Source: an uncultured bacterium (lineage in GTDB: Bacteria; Cyanobacteriota; Vampirovibrionia; Gastranaerophilales; Gastranaerophilaceae). From it: a DNA stretch of 10,026 nucleotides. The notes below the pieces were generated by a model. It did not search any database and had not been told where the DNA came from. It was given only the letters and a program-made list of their open reading frames with translations. The position numbers and the translations under genes were made by a program. The stretch lies in assembly GCA_945910925.1 (NCBI GenBank), contig CAMDZX010000063.1, positions 1-10,026 on the forward strand, read 5' to 3'. Below, piece by piece: positions 1-6,545 of this stretch (position 1 is its first letter; each line of letters starts with the position of its first letter).

Positions 1-54
1 CCCCATCCGTATGTTATGTGTTACGGCACGCATGGGGATAAACTTTAATTTTTT
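1..54 (+). terminator. Hairpin with T-rich tail, possible terminator of an upstream gene
   Basis: CCCCAT at 1-6 pairs perfectly with ATGGGG at 32-37. Inside it, CCGTA (7-11) can pair with TACGG (22-26), or CGT (8-10) with ACG (28-30). A T-rich run follows at about 46-54. The T tract starts some eight bases after the stem, so this is a weak intrinsic terminator. It could instead be the 3' end of a structured RNA cut by the window edge. The upstream gene is not visible. Confidence 0.35.
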
Positions 55-97
55 TGTTCACTTTGTTACAATTCGTTACACAAATATATTAAAACCC

Positions 98-106
98 TGA
101 TATAAT
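98..106 (+). promoter_or_regulatory. Extended -10 promoter of the SIMPL gene
   Basis: TGATATAAT is a perfect extended -10 (TGn plus consensus TATAAT). No good -35 lies at the normal distance: the nearest, GTTACA at 75-80, leaves a 20-nt spacer, which an extended -10 can tolerate. GTTACA occurs twice, at 65-70 and 75-80, exactly 10 bp apart, so an activator could bind here. The expected start near 113 gives a leader of about 37 nt carrying the Shine-Dalgarno sequence GGAGAGGG (140-147), two bases before the ATG at 150. Confidence 0.6.
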
Positions 107-149
107 GGACATGTTAGTCAGAACAAATTATATGTTATAGGAGAGGGTT

Positions 150-875
150 ATGAAAAAAATATTTATTATTTTGGGAATTATGATGCTGTCCGGATTTGTA
201 TTATCAATGCAATCTGTGTATGCAAAAGAAGTAGGATATATTTCTGTTCATGTTACTGAAACCAAAGATATAGCACCGAATGTTGCAACTATAATTTTTG
301 GAGTTGAAACAACAGATGTTGATTCTAAAAGAGCCGTTGAAAGAAATAATCAAATATCTACAAAAGTTGTTTCTGCCTTAAAAACTGAATTAGCTTCGGA
401 CAAAAAATCTCAGATTCAAACAAAAAATTTCAACTTAAGACCTAATTATAAATATAATGAAACTGATGTAAAAACTGTAAAAAATTACACGGCGATTAAT
501 TCTGTTGAAGTAAAAACAACAGATGTTTCAAAAGTTTCAGCATTGATTGATGTTGCGGTAAAAAATAATGTTTCAAATGTCAGTAGTCTAAATTTTTCAA
601 TAGAAGATGAGGATGCATTTTCTACTGAACTTATAAATATTGCCGTTGATAAGGCTCGTAACACTGCTAAAAAAGCGGCGTTGGCTGCAAATCAAAAACT
701 CGGAAGTATTAAGACTATGAGAGTTAATGTTTATCAACAAACTTCAAACGGTGCAAGATTATATAAAACCTTTGCATCCGCTGACGGTGCATCCGCATCG
801 GAAACTTCTACTCCTGTTGAAACAGGTAAAATTAAGTTAAACGCAACAGTTGATGTCGATTTTTTTGTAAAATAA
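150..875 (+). CDS. Exported SIMPL-domain (DUF541) protein
   Basis: This 241-residue protein acts outside the cytoplasmic membrane. A Sec signal peptide covers residues 1-25 (MKK, a hydrophobic stretch, then VYA before K26), with type I cleavage likely after A25. The rest matches the SIMPL/DUF541 family: an early strand ending in GVET (51-54), helix RAVERNNQ (61-68), IQTKNFNLRPNYKY (89-102), KVSALIDVAV (128-137), and a late helix with KARNTAKKAALAANQKLG (168-185). A Ser/Thr/Ala-rich loop (about 208-222) precedes the final strand. Family members such as E. coli YggE are envelope or periplasmic proteins linked to oxidative stress; no enzymatic activity is established. The start is fixed by the signal peptide and Shine-Dalgarno site. 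It has its own promoter and terminator, so it is probably monocistronic. The family call is firm; the role is unknown. Confidence 0.9.
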   Translation: MKKIFIILGIMMLSGFVLSMQSVYAKEVGYISVHVTETKDIAPNVATIIFGVETTDVDSKRAVERNNQISTKVVSALKTELASDKKSQIQTKNFNLRPNYKYNETDVKTVKNYTAINSVEVKTTDVSKVSALIDVAVKNNVSNVSSLNFSIEDEDAFSTELINIAVDKARNTAKKAALAANQKLGSIKTMRVNVYQQTSNGARLYKTFASADGASASETSTPVETGKIKLNATVDVDFFVK

Positions 876-881
876 CTAACT

Positions 882-914
882 AAAAGGCGAAAGATATAAA
901 CTCTTTCGCCTTTT
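882..914. terminator. Two-way intrinsic terminator between convergent genes
   Basis: GGCGAAAGA (886-894) pairs perfectly with TCTTTCGCC (902-910) around a 7-nt loop. AAAA (882-885) and TTTT (911-914) extend the stem and supply a U-tract on either strand. It sits in the 62-bp gap between the SIMPL gene and the leftward HEAT-like gene, so it can end both transcripts. Confidence 0.88.
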
Positions 915-937
915 TATATATTCATAGTTAACAATGT

Positions 938-1294
938 CTAGCTAAGGGATAATAGAGATTTTACCGAGCGGGCATTCTCTCTTACTTCTTCGTCAGAATG
1001 CATATTGATTGTGTCATCAAGAATTTTTACAGCTTCTCCTTTATCTTTCAAATTCAAAATTTCATTGATTGTAGACATTGCAACCACAGGACTCATATCA
1101 TTGATACCTTTTCCTTTGTTGATAATTACAACTTTCAATGAATCGTGTATGTTTTTTCTTACAAGCATCTGTGATGTTAATTCTCTAACTTCATCATCAG
1201 AAGAATTAGTTCCCAATTCTTCAAGAACTGCAATAGCTTGATTGTCTTCGTGCTGTCCTAATGTTTCAATAATTTTTTTTATCTTTTTATTCAT
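938..1294 (-). CDS. Small HEAT-repeat-like helical protein
   Basis: This 118-residue, all-helical, acidic protein has no signal peptide or membrane segment. It has an internal duplication: residues 19-46 (QAIAVLEELG..., with DDEVRE at 33-38) resemble 87-115 (EAVKILDDTI..., with DEEVRE at 101-106). A middle helical pair (about 50-82) may be a third, diverged unit. The pattern of a helix with A-x-x-x-L, a loop, then D-x-E-V-R and a second helix is that of HEAT/armadillo solenoids, which usually bind proteins. The start is supported by AAGGAGG seven bases upstream, inside the preceding gene. The ATG shares one base with that gene's TAA stop, so the two are very likely translationally coupled and may form a complex (inference). 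The function is unknown. Confidence 0.75.
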   Translation of the reverse strand: MNKKIKKIIETLGQHEDNQAIAVLEELGTNSSDDEVRELTSQMLVRKNIHDSLKVVIINKGKGINDMSPVVAMSTINEILNLKDKGEAVKILDDTINMHSDEEVRENARSVKSLLSLS

Positions 1295-1797
1295 TATGCA
1301 GCCTCCTTAGCGGATTTTTTAGCCATCTCAAGTTTGTTTTCTTCCAACCACGTTGTTTTTAAATCTTCAATTGATGCTTTTGTATTAATATGTTTCATAC
1401 TTAAAACCTTGACTCCATTAGCAGGTTCTTCTTTGTGAAGGTTTAATTTTTCTGAAATCTTTTCTGACATGTTGTGTCTCATTTCACTAACTTTTTGAGG
1501 AAGTGATTTTATTGCTGAAATTGTATTGTTTACTCTTGTTTTTACGTTCTTTGCAAAATTAACAATCGGCTGTGATATCTTATGTCCGAAATTTGATACG
1601 GCACCAACAACAGATGCAGACATCATTTTTAACTTGTTTGTTTTGTTTGTTTGGAATACATCTACAGGTAAAATACTGTTTTTGAATACCTTGCCTGAAA
1701 AATCATTACGTTCAAACGGATTGCTTGAATGTTTACGTTGTATAAGGGGTGATTTTACTTTTTGGACTATGTTAGCCCCGATTGCTCTAATTCCCAT
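1294..1797 (-). CDS. Basic, helix-rich protein of unknown function
   Basis: I do not recognise a family for this 167-residue, lysine-rich protein. Residues 1-50 are polar and probably unstructured, with a short motif NPFERNDFSGKVF at 26-38. Residues 57-125 look like amphipathic helices (VSNFGHKI, VNFAKNVKTRV, EMRHNMSEKISEKLNL), able to bind a surface, nucleic acid or a partner protein. The tail (about 141-167) is another charged helix. There is no signal peptide. The ATG at 1797 is preceded by AAAGGA with about 10-nt spacing. It is the first gene of a two-gene unit with the HEAT-like gene, which is its most likely partner. Its N-terminal FSG motif recurs in the unrelated protein at 6546-7166. 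That it is a gene is well supported; its role is open. Confidence 0.7.
   Translation of the reverse strand: MGIRAIGANIVQKVKSPLIQRKHSSNPFERNDFSGKVFKNSILPVDVFQTNKTNKLKMMSASVVGAVSNFGHKISQPIVNFAKNVKTRVNNTISAIKSLPQKVSEMRHNMSEKISEKLNLHKEEPANGVKVLSMKHINTKASIEDLKTTWLEENKLEMAKKSAKEAA
1302..1308 (-). promoter_or_regulatory. Strong Shine-Dalgarno inside the upstream gene
   Basis: AAGGAGG (minus strand) lies seven bases before the ATG of the HEAT-like gene, within the last codons of the basic-protein gene. Together with the TAATG stop/start overlap it points to termination-reinitiation coupling and fixes the downstream start. Confidence 0.75.
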
Positions 1798-1879
1798 AGT
1801 GACAATATCCTTTCTATCATAATTAGTTTACCTATACAGAATAACATAGGAAAGTTTAATAAAATCATCGTTATAGAGG

Positions 1880-1897
1880 ATTATATTACTTATACCA
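1880..1897 (-). promoter_or_regulatory. Candidate promoter for the basic/HEAT-like pair
   Basis: In the 252-bp gap between rimO and the basic-protein gene, the minus strand has TATAAT (1880-1885) and, overlapping it, TGGTATAAG (1889-1897), which resembles an extended -10. Neither has a recognisable -35 at the right distance, and the region is AT-rich, so chance matches are likely. Use of either would give a leader of roughly 75-85 nt. The same gap holds a 12-bp palindrome, AACAAATTTGTT, at 1965-1976. I see no clear rimO terminator hairpin here, so read-through from rimO is also possible. Confidence 0.3.
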
Positions 1898-2049
1898 AAG
1901 TTTGAGTTTAAATTCTATGAAATGTTAGACATAGCAAAGCTTAGAGGGTATCTTGAAATATAAGAACAAATTTGTTGCTACAACTTTTGTATAGTCAAAT
2001 TTTATAATAAAGTTCTAACTTATTCAGAATATTTATAAAAATACTGATG

Positions 2050-3351
2050 CTAGATTATTACCCCAATCAAATCATATTCATAGCAATCCGTTATTTTAAC
2101 TTTTTCTATATCACCCGGAACAACAGGTGTATCTGATTTTATGTATACAACACCATCAACTTCAGGTGCATCGTATTGACTCCTTGCAATTATCATCCCG
2201 TCATCCGTATAACCTTCAATTATGCAGTCCAAAGTTTTTCCGATAAAACTTTTATTTATATTCAAAGAAATTTCTTGTTGCAGAAGCATAAGCTTCTTTT
2301 GTCTTTCCTTCATTACTTTCTGAGGAACGAGCGGTCTGAGGGTATATGACGGTGTTCCTTTTTCTCTTGAATAAGTAAATACACCCATTTTATTAAACTT
2401 CATATCTTTTACAAAATTATAAAGATGCTCAAACTGTTCTTCTGTTTCTCCCGGATAGCCAACGATAAATGCAGTTCTTATGCCTACATCCGGAATACGT
2501 TTTCGTATGTTGTCTATTAGTTTTCTATAATCAAATGCAGGTCTGTTCATTGATTTTAGCATGTCAGGATGTGAGTGCTGAAGTGGGATATCGACATATT
2601 TTACCACCTTATCCAATTTCGCAATTGTATCTAAAAGTTCATCAGACATCATTGTAGGATATGCGTACATTATTCTTATCCAGCCAAGTCCCTCTATATC
2701 GTTTAATTTTTCTAAGACCTCTTTGAGTGTAGGTTTACCGTATAAATCAATCCCATATGATGTTGTATCTTGTGCAATCAGCACTATTTCCGTAACACCT
2801 TTAGAAACCAACTTCTTGGCTTCATCAATGATGTTTTCGATAGTACGAGAACGATAATCACCTCTGAGATACGGTATAATACAATATCCGCAACGATAAT
2901 TACATCCGTCCGCAATCTTTAAATAAGAACTTGCTCCCACTGTTATTTGTTGGCGTTCAACAGATTCCGGATAAATATAATCAGGATTTTCTGAAATACG
3001 AGAAATATATTCTCCGTCAATTTCTTTTAAAATTTCAATCAATTTGTTGATATCCGTCGGTCCAAACATGCCTGCGATTTCAGGGATTTCCTTTTTTAAT
3101 TCTTCTTTATGCTTTTGCGCCAGACAACCTGCAACGATAACTTTTTTACCTTCATTTACCATTTCAAGTATAGAGTGGATTGATTCTCTTTCTGCATCGT
3201 TTATAAATGCGCAGGTATTGACAATTACAATATCGGATTTTGTTTCATCCAGAGTGATTTCATATCCGTTTTGCGCAAGGAGTCCCAGCATCAATTCCGA
3301 ATCAACTAAATTTTTTGCACAACCGTGACTGACTAAAGCTATTTTTTTCAT
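2050..3351 (-). CDS. rimO: Ribosomal protein S12 methylthiotransferase RimO
   Basis: RimO is a radical SAM enzyme that adds a methylthio group to an aspartate of ribosomal protein S12. At 433 residues this copy is full length. The N-terminal domain carries the three cysteines of the auxiliary 4Fe-4S cluster: C11 (in SHGCAKNLVDSE), C47 (NTCAFI) and C76 (AGCLAQ). The radical SAM cluster is C150, C154 and C157 (ADGCNYRCGYC), a CxxxCxxC motif. IPLQHSH (about 256-262) and VGYPGET follow in the core. The C-terminal TRAM domain runs from about 370 (FIGKTLDCIIEGY) to the end. KNLVDSE and the C-terminal ending separate it from the tRNA-modifying MiaB and MtaB. The usual SLGC is SHGC here, a small change. 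There is no Shine-Dalgarno site before the ATG, but the conserved N-terminus leaves no other plausible start. It is divergent from the TPR-dus cluster. Confidence 0.96.
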   Translation of the reverse strand: MKKIALVSHGCAKNLVDSELMLGLLAQNGYEITLDETKSDIVIVNTCAFINDAERESIHSILEMVNEGKKVIVAGCLAQKHKEELKKEIPEIAGMFGPTDINKLIEILKEIDGEYISRISENPDYIYPESVERQQITVGASSYLKIADGCNYRCGYCIIPYLRGDYRSRTIENIIDEAKKLVSKGVTEIVLIAQDTTSYGIDLYGKPTLKEVLEKLNDIEGLGWIRIMYAYPTMMSDELLDTIAKLDKVVKYVDIPLQHSHPDMLKSMNRPAFDYRKLIDNIRKRIPDVGIRTAFIVGYPGETEEQFEHLYNFVKDMKFNKMGVFTYSREKGTPSYTLRPLVPQKVMKERQKKLMLLQQEISLNINKSFIGKTLDCIIEGYTDDGMIIARSQYDAPEVDGVVYIKSDTPVVPGDIEKVKITDCYEYDLIGVII

Positions 3352-3368
3352 AAGATAAATTTATCATA
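3351..3368. repeat. Near-perfect 18-bp palindrome at the rimO start
   Basis: TA-x-GATAAATTTATC-x-TA is symmetrical except for the third position of each arm. Its 12-bp core, GATAAATTTATC (3354-3365), is perfect. It overlaps the first base of the rimO start codon at one end and a TATGAT -10 candidate (3363-3368, minus strand) at the other, so a protein bound here would block rimO transcription. It could be an operator, but AT-rich palindromes also arise by chance in such sequence. Confidence 0.4.
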
Positions 3369-3431
3369 AACTCATTCAAATTTCACTTTTTATCAAAATG
3401 TTAAATCGGGGGTTTTAATTATATCTGATTT

Positions 3432-3440
3432 TGATAAAAT
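3432..3440 (+). promoter_or_regulatory. Extended -10 of the TPR-dus cluster, implying a leaderless mRNA
   Basis: TGATAAAAT fits an extended -10 (TGn plus TAAAAT, one mismatch to TATAAT). Its last base is only six bases before the ATG at 3447, so transcription would start at or next to the start codon. No Shine-Dalgarno sequence is present just upstream; the only G-run (3408-3412) is about 35 nt away. No good -35 is visible. Confidence 0.5.
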
Positions 3441-3446
3441 ATATTT

Positions 3447-5585
3447 ATGAGAAAAATATCAATAATTTGGGGTTGTGTAGTCTTATTTGCGTTTGGAAAT
3501 ATTGCATCTGCTGATTTTAGAGAGCATTATGAACTCGGGCAGCAATATCTTTATAAATCGCAGTATTCAAGCTCAATTGATGAATTTAAAAAGGCTCTAA
3601 GAATAAACTATTTGGATTCGTCTGCAAGAATAGGGCTTGTGAATGCATATCTTGCAAGAGGTACGTATTATGCAAATAATGCGGGAAATTATAACGATGC
3701 TGCGGATGATTTTAGAAGTGCGTTATTTTATATAAAATATTATCCTAAAGGTAATGATGTTCAAAATAGTTATGCAACTGCAACGTCTGCTCTTAACAGT
3801 CTGAATTATTGTTTAAAGCAGTTAGGTTTTGATTATTCTGCCGATTCAAGATATCACAAAGCTGATCAATTAAGAACCGAAGGCAAATTCCCTGCTGCAA
3901 TATATGAATTAGAGCAGGTTGTATCAAATCCTAAATATAAGAAAACTGCATTGGCACAAATTGCTGATATGGTAAGGATTCTCGGAAATAATGACAGGGC
4001 TGCGGATTATTACGGTGAAGCTTTAAAAGCTGATCCGCATAACGGTCCGTTATTATTGAGATATGCGCGATTGTTGGATAAGCTCGGACGTCAGGATGAG
4101 GCGGTTGCTCAATATAATGTTGCTTTGTCAGAAAGCGAAAATGACCCTGAAATACTTTATGCTCTGGAAAGAATTTATTCAAAAAAACTGGATGCATCTC
4201 CAAAAGATCCTGAATTGAATGCGAATATAGGGGCAATCAAACAAAAACAAGGCGATTATGTAAATGCTCTCGCTTATTATAAAAAAGCAGAGGAGTATAG
4301 TGCGACAACATCGGATATCAATTCAAGAGTTAATACAAGATTAAATATAGGTACTCTGTTCCAAGCACAAAAAAACTACACTAAAGCTTTAGAAGTGTAT
4401 AAGTCTATCTTGACTGAGTTTCCTGATAATTTGAATGCAAATCTTTATACTGCACAATGTCTTGAACTTTCGGGAGAAACCGAAAAAGCCATTGATGCGT
4501 ACGAAAAGGTGTTATCGCTTGACCCCACAAACAGTGAAATCCGACAAACTATTACAACTTTGAAACGAAACTCTATGACTCCTGAGCAGCTTCTTGCGTA
4601 TATAGAAACGAATTCTCAGGTTGATAAATCAATGATTGATATGATGTACGATTATGCCGTAGAGTATCATAAGAAAAACGATACGGATAATGCAATAAAA
4701 TTTTATAGAGGGGTCTTAAAGTTTAATAAAAATAAGGCGGATGCGTATACCAATCTTGCACTATGCTATGCTGAAAAAAATGATTATAAGTCGGCAAAAG
4801 AAATTTTGACAACCGCAAAACAAAGATTTCCAAACAATAAAATAATCTCAGAAACATTAGCGGACTTAAACAACGCAGAGATTTTGGACTCGGTCAATGG
4901 TGCTTATGAAGCTTATACCGCAAAGGATTATAATAAAGCAATTCAACTGTATTCTGCAATAAATCCTCAAACAAAAGACTCTCTGTTAGGTATTGCGGCA
5001 TCTTATGAAGGGCTTCAAGATACAACCAATGCTATAACGTACTATAAAAAAGCATTAAACCTTGAACCTAATAACGCAAATATTGCATACAGTATTGGGG
5101 CACTTTATGCAAATAAGGAAGATTGGTATAATGCAAAATCGTATTTACAAAAAGCGGTAAAACTTAATCCTGCGAATAAAGATGCGGTATCAGCACTGGC
5201 TGATATAAGTAAGGTTACAAGCCAAATACAACTTCAAAAAGGAGCAGAATTATTTAACGCTTCAAACTACGAAGGTGCCTTAAAAGCTTTCAATCAAGCA
5301 ATTATTGATGATAATACAAATTCTGATGCCTATTATTATAGAGCAATGGTGTACGACGCGAAAAATCAAAGAAACCTTGCAATTAATGATTATAAAAAAG
5401 CTATTCAATATAATCCCGAACAACATATCGTTAATTATTTGATTGCTGTGGATTTTGATACGCTTAGCCAATATAAAACTGCATTATCTTTCTATCAAAA
5501 ATTCGCTTCAAAATACCAAACTGACGATGAGTATTTGAAATATGCAAAATCAAGAATTAAAGAATTAGCACAATATGGAAATTAA
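3447..5585 (+). CDS. Large exported tetratricopeptide-repeat (TPR) protein
   Basis: This 712-residue protein begins with a signal peptide (MRKISIIWGC..., cleavage likely after A22 in NIASA-DF). Nearly all the rest is TPR solenoid. Successive 34-residue units can be traced at about 24-57, 68-104, 133-200, 201-234, 255-290, 297-330, 331-364, 397-464, 482-544, 545-578 and 595-695, giving about 14-16 repeats. Typical signatures are A-x-x-x-Y/F-x-x-A-L and D/N-P near each unit's end (LSLDPTN, LNLEPNN, VKLNPAN). I see no catalytic domain and no C-terminal membrane anchor, so it is a protein-binding scaffold in the envelope or periplasm; partners cannot be read from the sequence. The signal peptide supports the ATG despite the missing Shine-Dalgarno site. 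It heads a cluster with dus (11-nt overlap) and the LRR-like gene. Confidence 0.9.
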   Translation: MRKISIIWGCVVLFAFGNIASADFREHYELGQQYLYKSQYSSSIDEFKKALRINYLDSSARIGLVNAYLARGTYYANNAGNYNDAADDFRSALFYIKYYPKGNDVQNSYATATSALNSLNYCLKQLGFDYSADSRYHKADQLRTEGKFPAAIYELEQVVSNPKYKKTALAQIADMVRILGNNDRAADYYGEALKADPHNGPLLLRYARLLDKLGRQDEAVAQYNVALSESENDPEILYALERIYSKKLDASPKDPELNANIGAIKQKQGDYVNALAYYKKAEEYSATTSDINSRVNTRLNIGTLFQAQKNYTKALEVYKSILTEFPDNLNANLYTAQCLELSGETEKAIDAYEKVLSLDPTNSEIRQTITTLKRNSMTPEQLLAYIETNSQVDKSMIDMMYDYAVEYHKKNDTDNAIKFYRGVLKFNKNKADAYTNLALCYAEKNDYKSAKEILTTAKQRFPNNKIISETLADLNNAEILDSVNGAYEAYTAKDYNKAIQLYSAINPQTKDSLLGIAASYEGLQDTTNAITYYKKALNLEPNNANIAYSIGALYANKEDWYNAKSYLQKAVKLNPANKDAVSALADISKVTSQIQLQKGAELFNASNYEGALKAFNQAIIDDNTNSDAYYYRAMVYDAKNQRNLAINDYKKAIQYNPEQHIVNYLIAVDFDTLSQYKTALSFYQKFASKYQTDDEYLKYAKSRIKELAQYGN

Positions 5586-6540
5586 AGATATCTTAAAACA
5601 AACCAGAGTTTCACTTGCTCCTATGGCGGGAATAACAGATTATGTCTTGCGTTCCTTAATAAGAGAGCAAAGTTCTACCTGTATTCTTACAACCGAAATG
5701 ATAAGCTCGGAGGCTTTGCATAATGTTAAAGAAACTGATATGACAAAGCGTAATGAAAATCATTCACCCATAGTTTATCAGCTCAGCGGTCATAAGCCTG
5801 AAATGATTGCAGAATGTGCAAAATATCTTGAGTCTATGGCTGATGTTATTGATATAAATATGGGGTGTCCCGTAAATAAAGTGGTAAAAGGACAGGATGG
5901 AAGTGCTTTGATGCGCAATCCCTCATTAGCTTACGATATTGTACAAGCTGTAAAAGAAAGTATTCGTATACCGGTTAGTGTGAAATTTAGATTAGGCTAC
6001 ACTCAACAAGAAATGAATTATGTTTCGTTTGGTGAATATATGCAGGATGCAGGTGCTCAATTTATCACAATTCATGGAAGAACAAGAAATCAGATGTATT
6101 CGGGAAAAGCGGACTGGGGAAAAATAAAAGAATTAAAGAGGAATGTTGATATTCCCGTATTTGCAAACGGAGATGTTGTGTCTATTGATACGGCAATACA
6201 ATGTTTAGAAGAATCCGATGCCGACGGTGTTGCAATCGGCAGAGGTGTTTTAGGTGATATTACTTTGATACAGCGAATAGAGCATTATCTGAATACGGGA
6301 GAAAAATTACCGCCGCCAACATTGAGTGAAAAAATTGAAACAATGAAAAAACACCTTGATAGAGAAATTGAACTGCGTGGAGAAAAAGTAGGTTTGAAAT
6401 TTGTAAGGAAATTCTATCCTTTCTATATTTCAGGGATTCCGAATGCTGCAAAATATAGAAGCAAACTTGTTGTGATGGATGATTATAATGAAATAATCAA
6501 TATTTTAAATTATATTGATAAAAATCTTAACATTTATTAA
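5575..6540 (+). CDS. dusB: tRNA-dihydrouridine synthase (Dus family, DusB-like)
   Basis: This is a cytoplasmic flavoenzyme that reduces specific uridines in the tRNA D-loop to dihydrouridine with NAD(P)H. At 321 residues it is normal length. Visible motifs in order: LAPMAGITD (14-22, FMN phosphate end of the barrel), YQLSG (68-72), INMGCPVNKV (94-103) with catalytic C98, GQDGSALM (107-113), VSVKFRLG (134-141), IHGRTRNQMYSGKADW (166-181), FANGDV (196-201) and IGRGVLGD (221-228), followed by the small C-terminal helical domain. Bacterial enzymes with this motif set are usually called DusB; the exact uridine modified cannot be told from sequence. The ATG lies inside the end of the TPR gene (11-nt overlap, another frame) without a strong Shine-Dalgarno site, so translation is probably coupled to the TPR protein. 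Confidence 0.93.
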   Translation: MEIKDILKQTRVSLAPMAGITDYVLRSLIREQSSTCILTTEMISSEALHNVKETDMTKRNENHSPIVYQLSGHKPEMIAECAKYLESMADVIDINMGCPVNKVVKGQDGSALMRNPSLAYDIVQAVKESIRIPVSVKFRLGYTQQEMNYVSFGEYMQDAGAQFITIHGRTRNQMYSGKADWGKIKELKRNVDIPVFANGDVVSIDTAIQCLEESDADGVAIGRGVLGDITLIQRIEHYLNTGEKLPPPTLSEKIETMKKHLDREIELRGEKVGLKFVRKFYPFYISGIPNAAKYRSKLVVMDDYNEIINILNYIDKNLNIY

Positions 6541-6545
6541 TAAAG

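Noticed and set aside
1005..1241. Plus-strand frame with hydrophobic residues opposite the HEAT-like gene
   Set aside because: The minus-strand frame has a strong Shine-Dalgarno site and an internal repeat; the plus frame has neither and its hydrophobicity is what antisense of charged helices gives.
1526..1822. Plus-strand frame opposite the basic-protein gene
   Set aside because: There is no ribosome site or recognisable domain, and it runs antisense to a better supported gene that is coupled to its neighbour.
1965..1976. Palindrome AACAAATTTGTT as an operator
   Set aside because: It is perfect over 12 bp but AT-rich, not placed at a clear promoter and without a second copy that I could find; chance is likely.
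1977..2049. Possible rimO terminator
   Set aside because: Only a stem of about five base pairs with a 2-nt loop (near AAGTTCTAACTT) was found, with no proper U-tract.
3044..3328. Plus-strand frame opposite the rimO N-terminal part
   Set aside because: rimO is certain from its cysteine motifs; the antisense frame shows no domain.
3931..4236. Minus-strand frame inside the TPR gene
   Set aside because: It lies entirely within a TPR coding region with continuous repeats; no start signal or motif supports it.
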